In this document: positions 1 through 9,430 of the stretch, one piece after another
How positions within the stretch are numbered: the first letter of the stretch is position 1
How the letters are laid out: each line of letters opens with the position of its first letter
Assembly: GCA_903881475.1 (NCBI GenBank)
Contig: CAIRTK010000015.1
Coordinates: 1 to 64,000 of the forward strand
Direction of reading: 5' to 3'
Source of the DNA: an uncultured Opitutia bacterium
Lineage (GTDB): Bacteria > Verrucomicrobiota > Verrucomicrobiia > Opitutales > Opitutaceae
Length of the DNA: 64,000 nucleotides
Notes under the pieces: model-generated
Told to the model about the DNA's origin: nothing
Seen by the model: the letters and a program-made list of their open reading frames with translations, nothing else
Database searches by the model: none
Made by a program: the position numbers and the translations under genes

Positions 1-6
1 AGCCGC

Positions 7-62
7 GTAGCGCAGGCATCCTGCCTGCTCCGGATCTGATGCAGGCAGGATGCCTGCGCTAC
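7..62. repeat. Perfect 22-bp inverted repeat at the left edge
   Basis: The arm GTAGCGCAGGCATCCTGCCTGC at 7-28 is repeated as its exact reverse complement at 41-62, with a 12-base loop. It lies upstream of xdhC in non-coding DNA. It could act as a transcription terminator for a gene to the left or be a dispersed palindromic repeat; no U-tract follows it, so the second reading is preferred. Confidence 0.8.
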
Positions 63-249
63 CTCAACCCCGGCTCATCCGGCTTGTCGGCCGTAGCCAT
101 GGCGAAAGCCGAAGGATTCGCGCTGCACTTCAATGCGGGGTGAGGGCACCCCGCCCACATTCGATCCCGCGAAGAGGCGCGGCCAGCAAACAGCCCGCCC
201 GCCCAGCGCGCTCTTGCCTGCCTCCTCCCGGACCCTACCTTGCCTGGTC

Positions 250-1044
250 ATGGCTGCGCCCTCACTCTACGAGCAACTCGTCGCGCTGGAAAGCAGCGGC
301 ACCGCCGTTGTGCTCGTGATCCTCGCCGACGCCCTCGGCAGCACGCCACAAGAGACGGGAGCCAAGATGCTCGTCACCCCGGCCGGCCTTTACGCAGGCA
401 CCGTCGGTGGCGGCAAGATCGAGGCCAAGGCGCTCGCGCTCGCGCAGGAGTTGCTCGCGGCCGGCGCGGCGGCGCCACGGTTCGTCACCTGGACGCTCAA
501 GGGCGATGTCGGCATGACCTGCGGCGGCTCCGTGAAGCTTTATTTCGAGCCGCATCCGGCCGGCGGCGACGGCGCGGCGTGGCCCATCTGGATTTTCGGC
601 GCCGGCCACGTGGTCCAGGCGCTGGTCCCCGTGCTGGCCCCGCTGGAGTGCCAGCTCACGGTAGTGGATCCCCGCCGCGAGTGGCTCGACCGGCTGCCGC
701 GCGCCGACCGCACCCGCTATCTTCAGTCCGACCAGCCCGAGTCGCTCGTGCCCCAGATTCCCGACCATGCGTTTGTGCTCTGCCTGACCAAGGGCCACGC
801 CACCGACCGGCCCGTGCTGCAGCGCGCGCTGGCCACGCGGAATTTTCCGTACGTCGGCGTGATCGGCAGCGACGCAAAGGCCGAGGTGCTCCGCCGCGAA
901 ATGATCGCGGACGGCTTGCCCGCGGAACGCGCCCGCCAGTTCCACTGCCCCATCGGCCTGCCCTTCGGCTCCAACCAGCCGCGCGAAATCGCCCTGAGCA
1001 TTGCGGCGCAACTGCTCACGGAGCGCGATCGGTTGAAACACTGA
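250..1044 (+). CDS. xdhC: XdhC family xanthine dehydrogenase accessory protein
   Basis: Predicted 264-residue protein of the XdhC/CoxI family, which binds molybdenum cofactor, helps its sulfuration and inserts it into xanthine dehydrogenase. The N-terminal XdhC domain is seen in GSTPQETGAKMLV and GTVGGGKIEAKA. A Rossmann-like domain follows with IFGAGHVVQALVPVL, and the C-terminal VIGSDAKAEVLRREM and CPIGLPFG motifs are present. The track ORF opens 117 bases earlier, but those codons read as low-complexity Pro/Arg sequence, so the ATG before AAPSLYEQL is chosen. It converges with the xanthine dehydrogenase gene on the other strand, about 140 bases away, which supports partnership. Confidence 0.9.
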   Translation: MAAPSLYEQLVALESSGTAVVLVILADALGSTPQETGAKMLVTPAGLYAGTVGGGKIEAKALALAQELLAAGAAAPRFVTWTLKGDVGMTCGGSVKLYFEPHPAGGDGAAWPIWIFGAGHVVQALVPVLAPLECQLTVVDPRREWLDRLPRADRTRYLQSDQPESLVPQIPDHAFVLCLTKGHATDRPVLQRALATRNFPYVGVIGSDAKAEVLRREMIADGLPAERARQFHCPIGLPFGSNQPREIALSIAAQLLTERDRLKH

Positions 1045-1051
1045 AGGCGGG

Positions 1052-1179
1052 TTTCACCACGAAATACACGAACGACACCAAAGGAATGCCCTTGGTCGGT
1101 GATAAATTGCTGAGGCACGCACCAAAGTCCGGATTTCCGACTTCAGCTTTTTGTGTGCTTCGTGTGTTTCGTGGTGAAA
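1052..1179. repeat. Interspersed inverted repeat, family B copy 1
   Basis: The ends are TTTCACCACGAAATACACGAA and its near reverse complement TTCGTGTGTTTCGTGGTGAAA. The element fills the space between the convergent xdhC and xdh genes. The same termini recur near 8.7 kb and 16.6 kb. Confidence 0.8.
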
Positions 1180-1182
1180 TTC

Positions 1183-4100
1183 CTACCCCTTCACCCTCGC
1201 CTCAATCGCCGTGAAGATCGCCTCGCCGGTCGCAGGCGACGCCAGCCGCACCTCGCCGCCGGCCGGACCGAACGCCGCCACCGCATCCCTGATCGCCTCG
1301 CGCACGGAGAACGCCAGCATCAGCGGCGGTTCGCCCACGGCCTTGCTGCCGTGGATCGTGTTCGCCTGTTTCGCGTTGGCCAGCAGCGTGACATTGAACT
1401 CCACCGGCGCATCGCTGAACGCCGGGATCTGGTACGTGCTCGCACTGTGCGTCAGCAGCCGGCCGGCCTTATCCCATTTCAATTCCTCGCGCGTCAGCCA
1501 GCCCAGCCCCTGCACGAAGCCGCCCTCGATCTGCCCGCGGTCCACGCTGGGATTCAGCGAGTCGCCCACGTCGTGCACGATGTCCACCCGCCGCACGCGG
1601 TGCATGCCGTTGAAGCCGTCCACCTCCACTTCGGCCACCGCCGCCCCACAGGCAAAGTAGTGAAAGGGATGCCCCGTGCTCGTGGTCCAGTCCCACTTGA
1701 TGCCGGGCGTCCGGTAATAGCCGGCGGCCGACAGGCTCACCCGCGTCAGGTGCGCGTGGCCGCAGACCTTGCCAAACGGCACCTTGTTATTCTGGTTTCC
1801 ACGCTCGCTGGCGCAGCCATGGACGAATTCGACGCGATCCGGCGCGATGCCGAGCAGTTCCCCGGCGACGCCCGCCAGCCGTTCCCGCAGCGTGACGCAC
1901 GCCGCGGCCACTGCCGCGCCATTGAGGTCCGCGCCCGATGACGCCGCTGTCGCCGAGGTGTTCGGCACCTTGTCGGTGCTCGTGGTCATCAGGCGGATAT
2001 TTTCCGCTGGCAAGCCCAGCTCGCGCATTACGACGCCCAGCATCTTGGTGTGCAGGCCCTGGCCCATCTCGGTGCCGCCATGGTTCACCTGCACGCTGCC
2101 GTCGGTGTAAATCACCACGTAGGCGCCGGCCTGGTTGTTCTGCGACAGCGTGAACGAAATGCCGAACTTTACCGGCGTGACCGCCAACCCGCGCTTCATG
2201 TGCGGATGCGTGCGGTTCCACGCCTCAACCTCGGCGCGGCGCTCGGCGAACTGTGCCTTTGCCAGGACCTGCCGCCAGATGTCCTGGATGCGATTGTCGC
2301 CGATGTCCTCGCGGTAGTGCGTCCGGTTGGTCTCGCCGGTGCCGTGGTAAAGGTTGCGCTCGCGGACCACCTCCGGCCGCAGGCCGAGCCGGCGCGCGAT
2401 GCGGTCCACAATTTCCTCGATCACGATCATGCCCTGCGGTCCGCCAAAGCCGCGGAACGCGGTGTGCGACGTCGCGTTGGTCTTCGCCACACGGCCGCTG
2501 ACGTGCACGGCCGGGATGTAGTAGGCATTGTCGAGGTGAAAGAGCGCGCGGTCGTTGATCGGGGTCGAGAGGTCCAGCGACCAGCCGCCGTCCGACACCA
2601 GCTCCGCCTGCAGCGCGAGCAACCGGCCCTCGCGGTCGTGGCCCACGGCGAACTTCGCCTGGAACGGATGCCGCTTGCCCGTCAGCTTCATGTCGAGGTC
2701 GCGGTCGAGCTGCACGTGTACCGGCCGGCCGGCCTTCACGGCCGCGAGCGCCACCAGCGCGGCGAAGGCGTTGCCCTGCGTCTCCTTGCCGCCGAAACCG
2801 CCGCCCATGCGGGGCGCCTGTACCACGACCTTGTGCCGCGGCCGGTGCAGCACCTCGGCTACGATCGCCTGGATTTCCGACGGATGCTGCGTGGAGGAAT
2901 TGACCGTAATCGTGCCATCCTCACCCGGCTCGGCCCAGGCCGCCTGCGTCTCCAGGTAGAAATGCTCCTGTCCGCCGTAGGCGAACTCACCCTGGATTTT
3001 CAGCGGGGCCGCCGCCAGCGCCGCCGCGCAATCGCCGCGGGTCAGGGTATGCGGCTCGGTGTGATAGCTGTCCTGCGCGATCGCCGCCGGCAAGCCGACG
3101 ATGGCCGGCAGCGGCTCGTAGTCCACCTCGACCAGGGCCGCGGCCGCGCGGCAGATGGCCGGCGTCTCGCCCACGACCCAGGCCACGATCTGCCCGTGAT
3201 AGGAAATTTCCTTGTCCGCCAGCAGCGGTTCGTCGTGCCGCACCGGGCCGGTGTTGTTCTCGCCGGGAATATCCTCCGCCAGCAGCACGCAGGCGACGCC
3301 CGCCAGCCGGCGCGCGGCCGTGGCGTCGCGCCGCAGGATCTTCGCCCGGGCATGCGGCGCACAAACCGGCCAGCATTCGAGCATCCGGCGGCGCAGCGCC
3401 GTGTCGTCCACGTACATCGCCCGGCCAGTCACATGCCCCACGGCACTCTCGTGCCCGAGGGCGCGTGAGGCGTCGGGCACGGACCATTTGTCATCGCGGG
3501 CAAACCCGAGATTGGCGTCCTGCGCCTCACTCTGCTCGCCCGACACAAATTTCTCCCAGAGGCTGACGACCAGACCACGCCGGTAGTCGGCGCCACCGCG
3601 CGCATCGTCGATGGGCTGGTATTCGTCGCGGAGAATCGCCGCCACCTCACCGGCCGCATCCGCCAATATCCGTCCCTCCAGCGCCGCCTCGGCTTGGCGC
3701 GCGCGGCCGGGCATCGCCGCCACGCCGCCATAGGCGATGCGCGCCCGGCGGACGATGCCGGCCGCATCCGTGTCCACGCAGAACGCGCCGGCCACGATGC
3801 TGATGTCGAGTTCCCGCCGCTTGGAGACCTTCAGAAAATCCGCCCGGCGCGTCAACTGGCCGTCGAAGCGCGGCACCACGACCTCGCGCATCACCTCGTC
3901 CGGCCGGAGCACCGTCTGACGGTAGCCCGTGAAAAAGTCCGCCAGGGGCACTGTGCGTTCGCCCGCGGCCGAGGCCAGCACCACGCTGGCGTCGAGCGTG
4001 AGCAGCACGGGCGCGCTGTCCCCGATCGGCGAGGCCGTCACCAGGTTGCCGCCCAGCGTGGCCCGGTTGCGGATCTGCCGCGCCGCGAAGACCCGCAGCA

Positions 4101-4959
4101 TCTTCGCCACCGCGGGAAATTCCCCGTCCAGCGCCTCCTCGATGCAGGTCAGCGTGGCCGCCGCCCCGAGGTGCCAGGCCGCATCGGTCTTGGCGATGCG
4201 GGTCAGCTCGGGCACGGCTTCGGTCGAGATCAGCCGGGGGAACGCCTTGAATTTCTTGTTCAGCTCCACGCCGATCTCGGTCGCGCCCGCCACCAGCCGC
4301 GCGTCGGGATGCGCCTGCTTCAGCGCCAATAAATCAGCCAGCGAGGTCGGGCGGAAGAAACGCTCCGTCCCCGCGGCGTAGGCCAGCGCCTCGGCCGGCG
4401 CGAGCGGTGACCCGAGCCGTTCCTTGAATTCGTCCGTGCCGACCACGGGCTGCGGCGCCAGCACGGCGGTCGCAGCGTCGCGGATCGCCCGGTAGCCGGT
4501 GCAGCGACAGAGATTGCCGCAAAGCTGGTCGCTGATCTGCCACGGCTCGCGGCAGCCGTCGCGGTAGTAGGCCTCGAAGAGCGAGACGACAAAGCCCGGC
4601 GTACAATAGCCACATTGCGAGCCGTAGTGGTCGACCATGCAGCTCTGCACGGGGTGCAGCTTGTCGCCGGCGGCCAGGCCCTCGACCGTCACGATCTCGC
4701 GGCCGGCGAACATCGGCACGAGCGCGATGCAGCTGTTGATGGTGCGGTAGGTCGTCTTGCCCGCCGCATCGCGATCCACCAGCGCCACCGAGCAGGCGCC
4801 GCAGTCGCCCTCGGCGCACCCCTGCTTGCTGCCGGTCAGCCCGTGGGTCCGGAGGTAGTCGAGCAGCGTGGTCGTCGGCGCCACCCCCGCCACGTTCACC
4901 GGCCGGCCGTTCAGCGTAAAGGTGAACTGGGTCGCAGGAGCTGCGTCAGAGGGCGGCAC
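1183..4959 (-). CDS. Xanthine dehydrogenase, Fe-S/FAD and molybdopterin domains fused
   Basis: Predicted 1258-residue molybdenum hydroxylase converting hypoxanthine to xanthine and xanthine to urate. Domain order is a plant-type [2Fe-2S] domain (CAEGDCGAC near residue 50), a second [2Fe-2S] domain (CGYCTPG, CGNLCRCTGYR near 115-150), an FAD domain near 200-480 (GATEIGVELNKK, TLGGNLVTASPIGD), and the Moco domain to the end (GGGFGGKE, AFRGFGGPQG). XdhA and XdhB, separate in many bacteria, are one chain here. The track ORF starts at a TTG at 5013; I prefer the GTG at 4959, which overlaps the allE stop by 14 bases and removes an 18-residue extension that does not belong to the family. Last gene of the minus-strand ureide operon. 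Confidence 0.93.
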   Translation of the reverse strand: MPPSDAAPATQFTFTLNGRPVNVAGVAPTTTLLDYLRTHGLTGSKQGCAEGDCGACSVALVDRDAAGKTTYRTINSCIALVPMFAGREIVTVEGLAAGDKLHPVQSCMVDHYGSQCGYCTPGFVVSLFEAYYRDGCREPWQISDQLCGNLCRCTGYRAIRDAATAVLAPQPVVGTDEFKERLGSPLAPAEALAYAAGTERFFRPTSLADLLALKQAHPDARLVAGATEIGVELNKKFKAFPRLISTEAVPELTRIAKTDAAWHLGAAATLTCIEEALDGEFPAVAKMLRVFAARQIRNRATLGGNLVTASPIGDSAPVLLTLDASVVLASAAGERTVPLADFFTGYRQTVLRPDEVMREVVVPRFDGQLTRRADFLKVSKRRELDISIVAGAFCVDTDAAGIVRRARIAYGGVAAMPGRARQAEAALEGRILADAAGEVAAILRDEYQPIDDARGGADYRRGLVVSLWEKFVSGEQSEAQDANLGFARDDKWSVPDASRALGHESAVGHVTGRAMYVDDTALRRRMLECWPVCAPHARAKILRRDATAARRLAGVACVLLAEDIPGENNTGPVRHDEPLLADKEISYHGQIVAWVVGETPAICRAAAALVEVDYEPLPAIVGLPAAIAQDSYHTEPHTLTRGDCAAALAAAPLKIQGEFAYGGQEHFYLETQAAWAEPGEDGTITVNSSTQHPSEIQAIVAEVLHRPRHKVVVQAPRMGGGFGGKETQGNAFAALVALAAVKAGRPVHVQLDRDLDMKLTGKRHPFQAKFAVGHDREGRLLALQAELVSDGGWSLDLSTPINDRALFHLDNAYYIPAVHVSGRVAKTNATSHTAFRGFGGPQGMIVIEEIVDRIARRLGLRPEVVRERNLYHGTGETNRTHYREDIGDNRIQDIWRQVLAKAQFAERRAEVEAWNRTHPHMKRGLAVTPVKFGISFTLSQNNQAGAYVVIYTDGSVQVNHGGTEMGQGLHTKMLGVVMRELGLPAENIRLMTTSTDKVPNTSATAASSGADLNGAAVAAACVTLRERLAGVAGELLGIAPDRVEFVHGCASERGNQNNKVPFGKVCGHAHLTRVSLSAAGYYRTPGIKWDWTTSTGHPFHYFACGAAVAEVEVDGFNGMHRVRRVDIVHDVGDSLNPSVDRGQIEGGFVQGLGWLTREELKWDKAGRLLTHSASTYQIPAFSDAPVEFNVTLLANAKQANTIHGSKAVGEPPLMLAFSVREAIRDAVAAFGPAGGEVRLASPATGEAIFTAIEARVKG

Positions 4960-5689
4960 GGTTGACGTCTTTATAATAAAGATAGGAAGCAGGAGTCTTG
5001 CCCATCGCAACAAACCACTGCGGACAGAACGGCCCCATCCAGATCACGTCGCCCTGCTCGACCGGGTACCAGGAGTCCTCGAGCCGGTACACGCCCTGGC
5101 CGCCGAGCATGATGAGCCCGTGCTCCATCACATGGATCTCGACAAACGGCAGGTGGCCGCCGGGCTGGTAGGCGAACACGTTCACCGCCAGGTCGAAGGC
5201 CGGCGAATCCGGCAGGAGCACCTGCAGGTTTGCCGCCGGGTCGCCGAGGAACGGCGTGCCGGGCACGAGGGCGGAATCGGCAATGATCGCCGCCGGCGCG
5301 GGCGTGCCGGCGAGCGGCACGTATTTTTTCTGGAAAAGCGTCACCCGCGTGTCGGGCGCCACGTCGGTCAGGCTCCAGGCCGAACCGGCCGGGGCATAGA
5401 AATACCAGCCGGCGGACACCTTCCCCTTCTGCGCGCCGATGCTGACCGTGGCGGCACCGCCGTGAAGATAACCAAAGGTCTGGCCGGCACCGGCGGGCAG
5501 CACCGCCTGACCACCCGCCTGGAACGTCACGAGCAGCTGGGCGAACTTCGCGCCCATCGCCTCGTTGATCAGCACCACGGCAGTCGCGCCGGTGATGCCG
5601 GGCACGGCACTCCCGACGTGGTTGTGGGGCGTGAGCAGGGCGTGCCGGGCGGCAACGCGGGCGCGGGTGTGACCGAAGAGTTCAGGCAT
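4946..5689 (-). CDS. allE: (S)-ureidoglycine aminohydrolase, bicupin
   Basis: A 247-residue double-cupin protein. The family (AllE/YlbA) hydrolyses (S)-ureidoglycine to ureidoglycolate and ammonia, the step after allantoate amidohydrolase. Two cupin halves are visible; the C-terminal one carries the metal-site residues in LPFVEIHVMEHGLIML and the family ending YKDVNRAAL. It starts 6 bases after allB ends and its 3' end overlaps the xanthine dehydrogenase start, so translation is probably coupled. The neighbouring allantoin genes make the assignment firm. Confidence 0.92.
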   Translation of the reverse strand: MPELFGHTRARVAARHALLTPHNHVGSAVPGITGATAVVLINEAMGAKFAQLLVTFQAGGQAVLPAGAGQTFGYLHGGAATVSIGAQKGKVSAGWYFYAPAGSAWSLTDVAPDTRVTLFQKKYVPLAGTPAPAAIIADSALVPGTPFLGDPAANLQVLLPDSPAFDLAVNVFAYQPGGHLPFVEIHVMEHGLIMLGGQGVYRLEDSWYPVEQGDVIWMGPFCPQWFVAMGKTPASYLYYKDVNRAAL

Positions 5690-5694
5690 GGGAG

Positions 5695-7056
5695 TCAGGT
5701 TTGTGGCGGGATGAACCTACCCCGCGGCGCACCGGATGCAATCCGTCCTTCACTCCAAACGGTGCGGCCCCGCACCACGGTGCGCCGCACCTGCACCGTG
5801 GATTGCCGGCCATCGTAGGGCCCCTGGCGGTGGCGATAGAGCAGTTCGCCGTTCGTGAGGGCACGGGGCTGATTCAAGGCGACCAGGCTGAAATCCGCGT
5901 CATAGCCCTCGGCCAGCCAGCCCTTGCGCGCCAACTTGAACCGGCGGGCCACATTCGCCGCCAGCAGGCCGGCCAGCCGCGGGAGTGCGCCGGAATCGCG
6001 GGCGAGAGCCTCGCTGAGCAGCAGCGGAAACCCGTGCTGGCAACCCGAGATGCCGCCCCAGATCGCGAAGAAATCCGCCGCCGTTTTCATGCCGGGCGGA
6101 GCGGGCGAATGATCCGACCCGATCGTGTCGACGCCTCCGGAGTCCACTGCGCGCCACAGGCCGTGGCGGGCGGCGTCCGGACGCAGCGGCGGCGTGCACT
6201 TCGCCACCGCGCCCTGCCGGATCACGTCATTCTCCGTCAGCAGCAGGTAATGCGGGCAGGTTTCCGCGGTCACATTCACACCGCGTTTCTTTGCGTCAGC
6301 GATGAGCGCGAGGCCTTCCGGCGAACTCACATGAACCACATGCAGCGCACAGCCGGTCTCGCCCGCAATGTCGGTCGCCGTGCGGATGGCGGCGAGTTCG
6401 ACCCCGACCGGCCGTGTCGCCAGCCAGGAACGCGGATCCGTCGCGCCGCCCGCCCGCGCCGCGGCGGTGAGCTGCTGGGCCATGGCGTCGTCCTCGGCAT
6501 GCACGGCGACCAGCAGGCCCAGTTCGGCGGCGCGTTTCATCCCGGCCCGCAGCGTGGCCGCATCGGTCACGCCGGGAAACTCGTCGATGCCGCTCCCGCA
6601 CATGAAGGCCTTCAGGCCGATCGCCCCGGCGTCGCGCAATCCGGCGAGCTCGCCGAGATTGCCCGGGACGAGTCCGCCCCAGAGGGAAAAATCCAGCACC
6701 GACTTCTGCTCCGCCAGCCGGCGTTTCGCGGCGAAGCGCTCGGCGTCGATGACCGGCGGCGAGGAGTTGAGCGGCATGTCGCAGAACCACGCGCCGCCAC
6801 CCGCCGCCAGCGCGGCCGGCCCGCTCGCGAGGCCCTCCCACTCCGTCCGGCCCGGTTCGTTGAAATGCACGTGCGCATCCAGGATGCCGGGAAAAACGTG
6901 CAGGCCCGTCGCATCGATTTCCTCGGTGGCCGAGTCCGTGAGGGACGGAGCCCGCCGGACGATGACCCCGTCGGCGATGCCGAGATCCGCCCGGATCACA
7001 CCCTCGGGGGTGACCACCGCTCCGCCACGGATGACAAGGTCCAGCCGGTTAGTCAT
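5695..7056 (-). CDS. allB: Allantoinase
   Basis: A 453-residue cyclic amidohydrolase that opens allantoin to allantoate. The dihydroorotase-like metal motif DAHVHFNEPGR is near residue 55, the probable carbamylated lysine is in GLKAFMC, further ligands are in AVHAEDD and HVVHVSS, and the late motif is TIGSDHSPAPPG. It sits between allC and allE with only 5-12 bases on either side, inside one operon. Length and motifs fit AllB rather than dihydropyrimidinase. Confidence 0.93.
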   Translation of the reverse strand: MTNRLDLVIRGGAVVTPEGVIRADLGIADGVIVRRAPSLTDSATEEIDATGLHVFPGILDAHVHFNEPGRTEWEGLASGPAALAAGGGAWFCDMPLNSSPPVIDAERFAAKRRLAEQKSVLDFSLWGGLVPGNLGELAGLRDAGAIGLKAFMCGSGIDEFPGVTDAATLRAGMKRAAELGLLVAVHAEDDAMAQQLTAAARAGGATDPRSWLATRPVGVELAAIRTATDIAGETGCALHVVHVSSPEGLALIADAKKRGVNVTAETCPHYLLLTENDVIRQGAVAKCTPPLRPDAARHGLWRAVDSGGVDTIGSDHSPAPPGMKTAADFFAIWGGISGCQHGFPLLLSEALARDSGALPRLAGLLAANVARRFKLARKGWLAEGYDADFSLVALNQPRALTNGELLYRHRQGPYDGRQSTVQVRRTVVRGRTVWSEGRIASGAPRGRFIPPQT

Positions 7057-7068
7057 GGCATTTGGACA

Positions 7069-8307
7069 TCAGGGCTTTCCCGCCATGCCCGACAGAAAGT
7101 CATCCACCACCCGCAACGCGACCGCCAGGTCCTTGGGTGACGCATATTCATCGGGGTGGTGGCTCAACCCATCGCGGCAGCGGACGAACAGCAGCGCGAC
7201 CGGCGTCAGGGCGGCCACGATCACCGCGTCGTGGCCTGCGCCGCTGACCAGGGAAAGGCTCCGGCCTTGGACCGTCCGGATACTGCGCGCCAGCCGGGCA
7301 GTCAGGGCAGGCGAACAAGGCGTGGCCGCGTGCTGCATGGTGGGCTGCCACTCGCAGACCAGCCGGCGGCGCCGGGCGAGGCGCTGCGCGTGACGGACCA
7401 GCCCGGCGAGCGCGGCGCGGCAGGCGGCGTCGTTGGGATGCCGCACATCCAGCGACACGGTCACCTCGCCGGGAATGACATTCGCCGCGCCGCCGGGCAC
7501 ATGGATCGTCCCGACCGTGGCGACCAGCCCCGGGCGGGCCCGGGCATAGGACTCGGCGAAAAGCACGAACTCAGAGGCGCCCGCGAGCGCGTCGCGCCGC
7601 AGGTTCATCGGCGTCGTGCCCGCATGGCCGGCCTTGCCCCGGAAGGTCAGCCGGCCGCGCGTCTGGCTGGCAATCGCCGAGACGACCCCGACCGCGAGTT
7701 TCTTCGCCTCCAGCACCGGGCCCTGCTCGATGTGCACCTCCACGTAGCCCAGCAGTTCGCGGGGGCGGTGAGCCGCCTTGGGCAGCGCGTAGTGCCGGCC
7801 CGCGTGGGACTCGATCACTTCCCGCAGGGTATGATTGCGGGAATCCCGCAACTTCAGGTCCGCCACGCGCAACCGGCCCGTGTAGGCCTTGCTGCCGATG
7901 TAGGCGCCGGCAAAGCGCACGGCCTCCTCCTCGGAAAAGCCGATGACCTCGACATGGAAGGGCAGGCTTTCGCCGCGCTGCCGCAGGGCTGCCAGCGCTA
8001 CGATCGGCAGCAGCACGCCGAGCGCGCCGTCGAACCGGCCGGCATTGCGCACCGTGTCGAGGTGCGAGCCGAACAGCAGTGTCTTCGCGCCGGGCGTCGG
8101 CGATTCCAGCCGGCCGATGAGATTGCCCGTGTCGTCCTCGCGCACCGTGAGACCCGCTTCGCGCATCCAGTCGCCGACCAGCAGGTTCGCCCGCTCCATC
8201 GCCGGGGAAAGAAAGGTCCGCGTGAGCCGGCCCGGCTCGTCCGTCACCCGTCCGAGCTCGTCGAGCATCCGGACGAGCCGTTGTGCGTGGTCATCCATGG
8301 ATCGCAT
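7069..8307 (-). CDS. allC: Allantoate amidohydrolase (M20 family, Zn)
   Basis: A 412-residue protein of the M20/hydantoinase-carbamoylase family, predicted to convert allantoate to ureidoglycine with release of ammonia and CO2. Metal-site motifs are FGSHLDTVRNAGRFDGALG, the catalytic pair in GFSEEEAVRF, and HIEQGPVLE. The track ORF extends to 8691, but that part is the uraH gene read in another frame. The ATG at 8307 shares one base with the uraH stop (TGATG), a coupled junction, and gives a family-like N-terminus. N-carbamoyl-amino-acid hydrolases are close relatives; the operon context favours allantoate. Confidence 0.9.
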   Translation of the reverse strand: MRSMDDHAQRLVRMLDELGRVTDEPGRLTRTFLSPAMERANLLVGDWMREAGLTVREDDTGNLIGRLESPTPGAKTLLFGSHLDTVRNAGRFDGALGVLLPIVALAALRQRGESLPFHVEVIGFSEEEAVRFAGAYIGSKAYTGRLRVADLKLRDSRNHTLREVIESHAGRHYALPKAAHRPRELLGYVEVHIEQGPVLEAKKLAVGVVSAIASQTRGRLTFRGKAGHAGTTPMNLRRDALAGASEFVLFAESYARARPGLVATVGTIHVPGGAANVIPGEVTVSLDVRHPNDAACRAALAGLVRHAQRLARRRRLVCEWQPTMQHAATPCSPALTARLARSIRTVQGRSLSLVSGAGHDAVIVAALTPVALLFVRCRDGLSHHPDEYASPKDLAVALRVVDDFLSGMAGKP

Positions 8308-8651
8308 CAGCTCCCGCGGTAGGTCTGGTAGGCCCACGGCGTGACCAGCAGGGGCACGTGGTAGCCGGCGGAGGCGTCCGTGATCACAAAGGCGACGGGC
8401 ACGCGGTCGAGGAAGGGGCAGTCGACCTGGCGGGCGGAAAAATAATCGCGGACAAAGAACACCAGCTCGTAGCGCCCCGCCGCCATGGCCGCGGCGTCGA
8501 GCAGCGGCGCATCCGTCCGGCCGTCGCTGTTCGTCGTCACGGCCCTGACCAGGCGCGCGGCCGCGTCGTGCGACCAGAGTTCGACCTTCATCCCGGCGGC
8601 GGGACGGCCGGTGGTGAGATCGAGGACATGGGTGCTGAGTTTTCCGGGCAT
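8307..8651 (-). CDS. uraH: 5-hydroxyisourate hydrolase
   Basis: A 114-residue transthyretin-like protein that hydrolyses 5-hydroxyisourate, the product of urate oxidase, to OHCU. Signatures are the N-terminal STHVLDLTTGRPA, the central GRYELVFFVRDYF, and the C-terminal YRGS tetrapeptide that marks hydrolases rather than transthyretin. Its stop overlaps the allC start by one base. It acts between PuuD and UraD, both encoded in this island. Confidence 0.95.
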   Translation of the reverse strand: MPGKLSTHVLDLTTGRPAAGMKVELWSHDAAARLVRAVTTNSDGRTDAPLLDAAAMAAGRYELVFFVRDYFSARQVDCPFLDRVPVAFVITDASAGYHVPLLVTPWAYQTYRGS

Positions 8652-8666
8652 GGGAATGAGGAGTAG

Positions 8667-8742
8667 CCACCACGAAATACACGAAACGCACGAAATGGGG
8701 AGGGGTTTTCTTGTTTAGTGTACTTCGTGTGTTTCGTGGTGG
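8667..8742. repeat. Interspersed inverted repeat, family B copy 2
   Basis: Begins CCACCACGAAATACACGAA and ends TTCGTGTGTTTCGTGGTGG. It fills the gap between uraD and uraH inside the minus-strand operon, so it would be transcribed and could fold into a hairpin between them. Confidence 0.75.
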
Positions 8743-8745
8743 AGA

Positions 8746-9252
8746 TCAGGTTTTAAGCAGGTCCTGCAGGCGGAGCTGGGCGATCTTGCCGATTTCAGCG
8801 AGGGCGGCCGCGTGTTCCGTGACCGCATCGTGCGGCAGGCGGGCGTGCATCGCGGCCAGGATGGCGGACTTGGCGTTCAGCCGGGCGCAGATGATGAAAG
8901 GGAAGCCGAACTTCGCCTTGTAGGCGTCGTTGAGCCGCGTGAACTCCGCCAGCTCCGCGTCGGTGAGCTGGTCGAGCCCGGCGCTGGCCTGCTCGCGGTT
9001 GGACTCCGCCGTGAGCTTTTTCTGCTGTGCCAGCCGGCCGGCAAGGTCGGGATGCGCGCGGATCAGCGCGAGCTGTCGCTCCGGCGCGGCCGCGAGCATC
9101 GTACCACACAGCCCGGCGTGCAGGTGCGCGGCGTCGCGGAACGGACGGCGCGGCCAGGTCTCCTCCGCGACCCACGGCGAGTGCTCGAACAAATGGCCGA
9201 GCGCGGCGGTGAAGGCTGCGCGGTCGGCGGTGTTCAGGTCAGCGAGGGTCAT
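8746..9252 (-). CDS. uraD: OHCU decarboxylase
   Basis: A 168-residue helical protein that decarboxylates 2-oxo-4-hydroxy-4-carboxy-5-ureidoimidazoline to (S)-allantoin. The catalytic histidine region LIRAHPDLAGRLA and the family motif KFGFPFIICARLNAKSAIL are both visible. It is the first clear gene of the minus-strand run uraD-uraH-allC-allB-allE-xdh, which lines up the pathway from OHCU to ureidoglycolate. It is separated from uraH by a family B repeat. Confidence 0.93.
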   Translation of the reverse strand: MTLADLNTADRAAFTAALGHLFEHSPWVAEETWPRRPFRDAAHLHAGLCGTMLAAAPERQLALIRAHPDLAGRLAQQKKLTAESNREQASAGLDQLTDAELAEFTRLNDAYKAKFGFPFIICARLNAKSAILAAMHARLPHDAVTEHAAALAEIGKIAQLRLQDLLKT

Positions 9253-9294
9253 GCGTGGCGTGCGTCGTCAGCCGCGAGAGGTTCCGTCCCAGGC

Positions 9295-9412
9295 TTGTCA
9301 TTCTGAGCGCAGCGAAGTCTAGCCGCTTGGGGCTGGTTTGACATCCAGTGAGACTTCGCCGCGCGCTTCGATTACGTCCAAATGGATTCTTCACTTCGTT
9401 CAGAATGACAAA
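9295..9412. repeat. Interspersed inverted repeat with GTCATTCTGAGCG ends
   Basis: Left end TTGTCATTCTGAGCGCAGCGAAG, right end CTTCGTTCAGAATGACAA, forming an imperfect palindrome between aceB and uraD. This phrase is common as a dispersed repeat in bacterial genomes; no coding role is visible. Confidence 0.7.
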
Positions 9413-9430
9413 CAAAGAGGGCACATTTGC

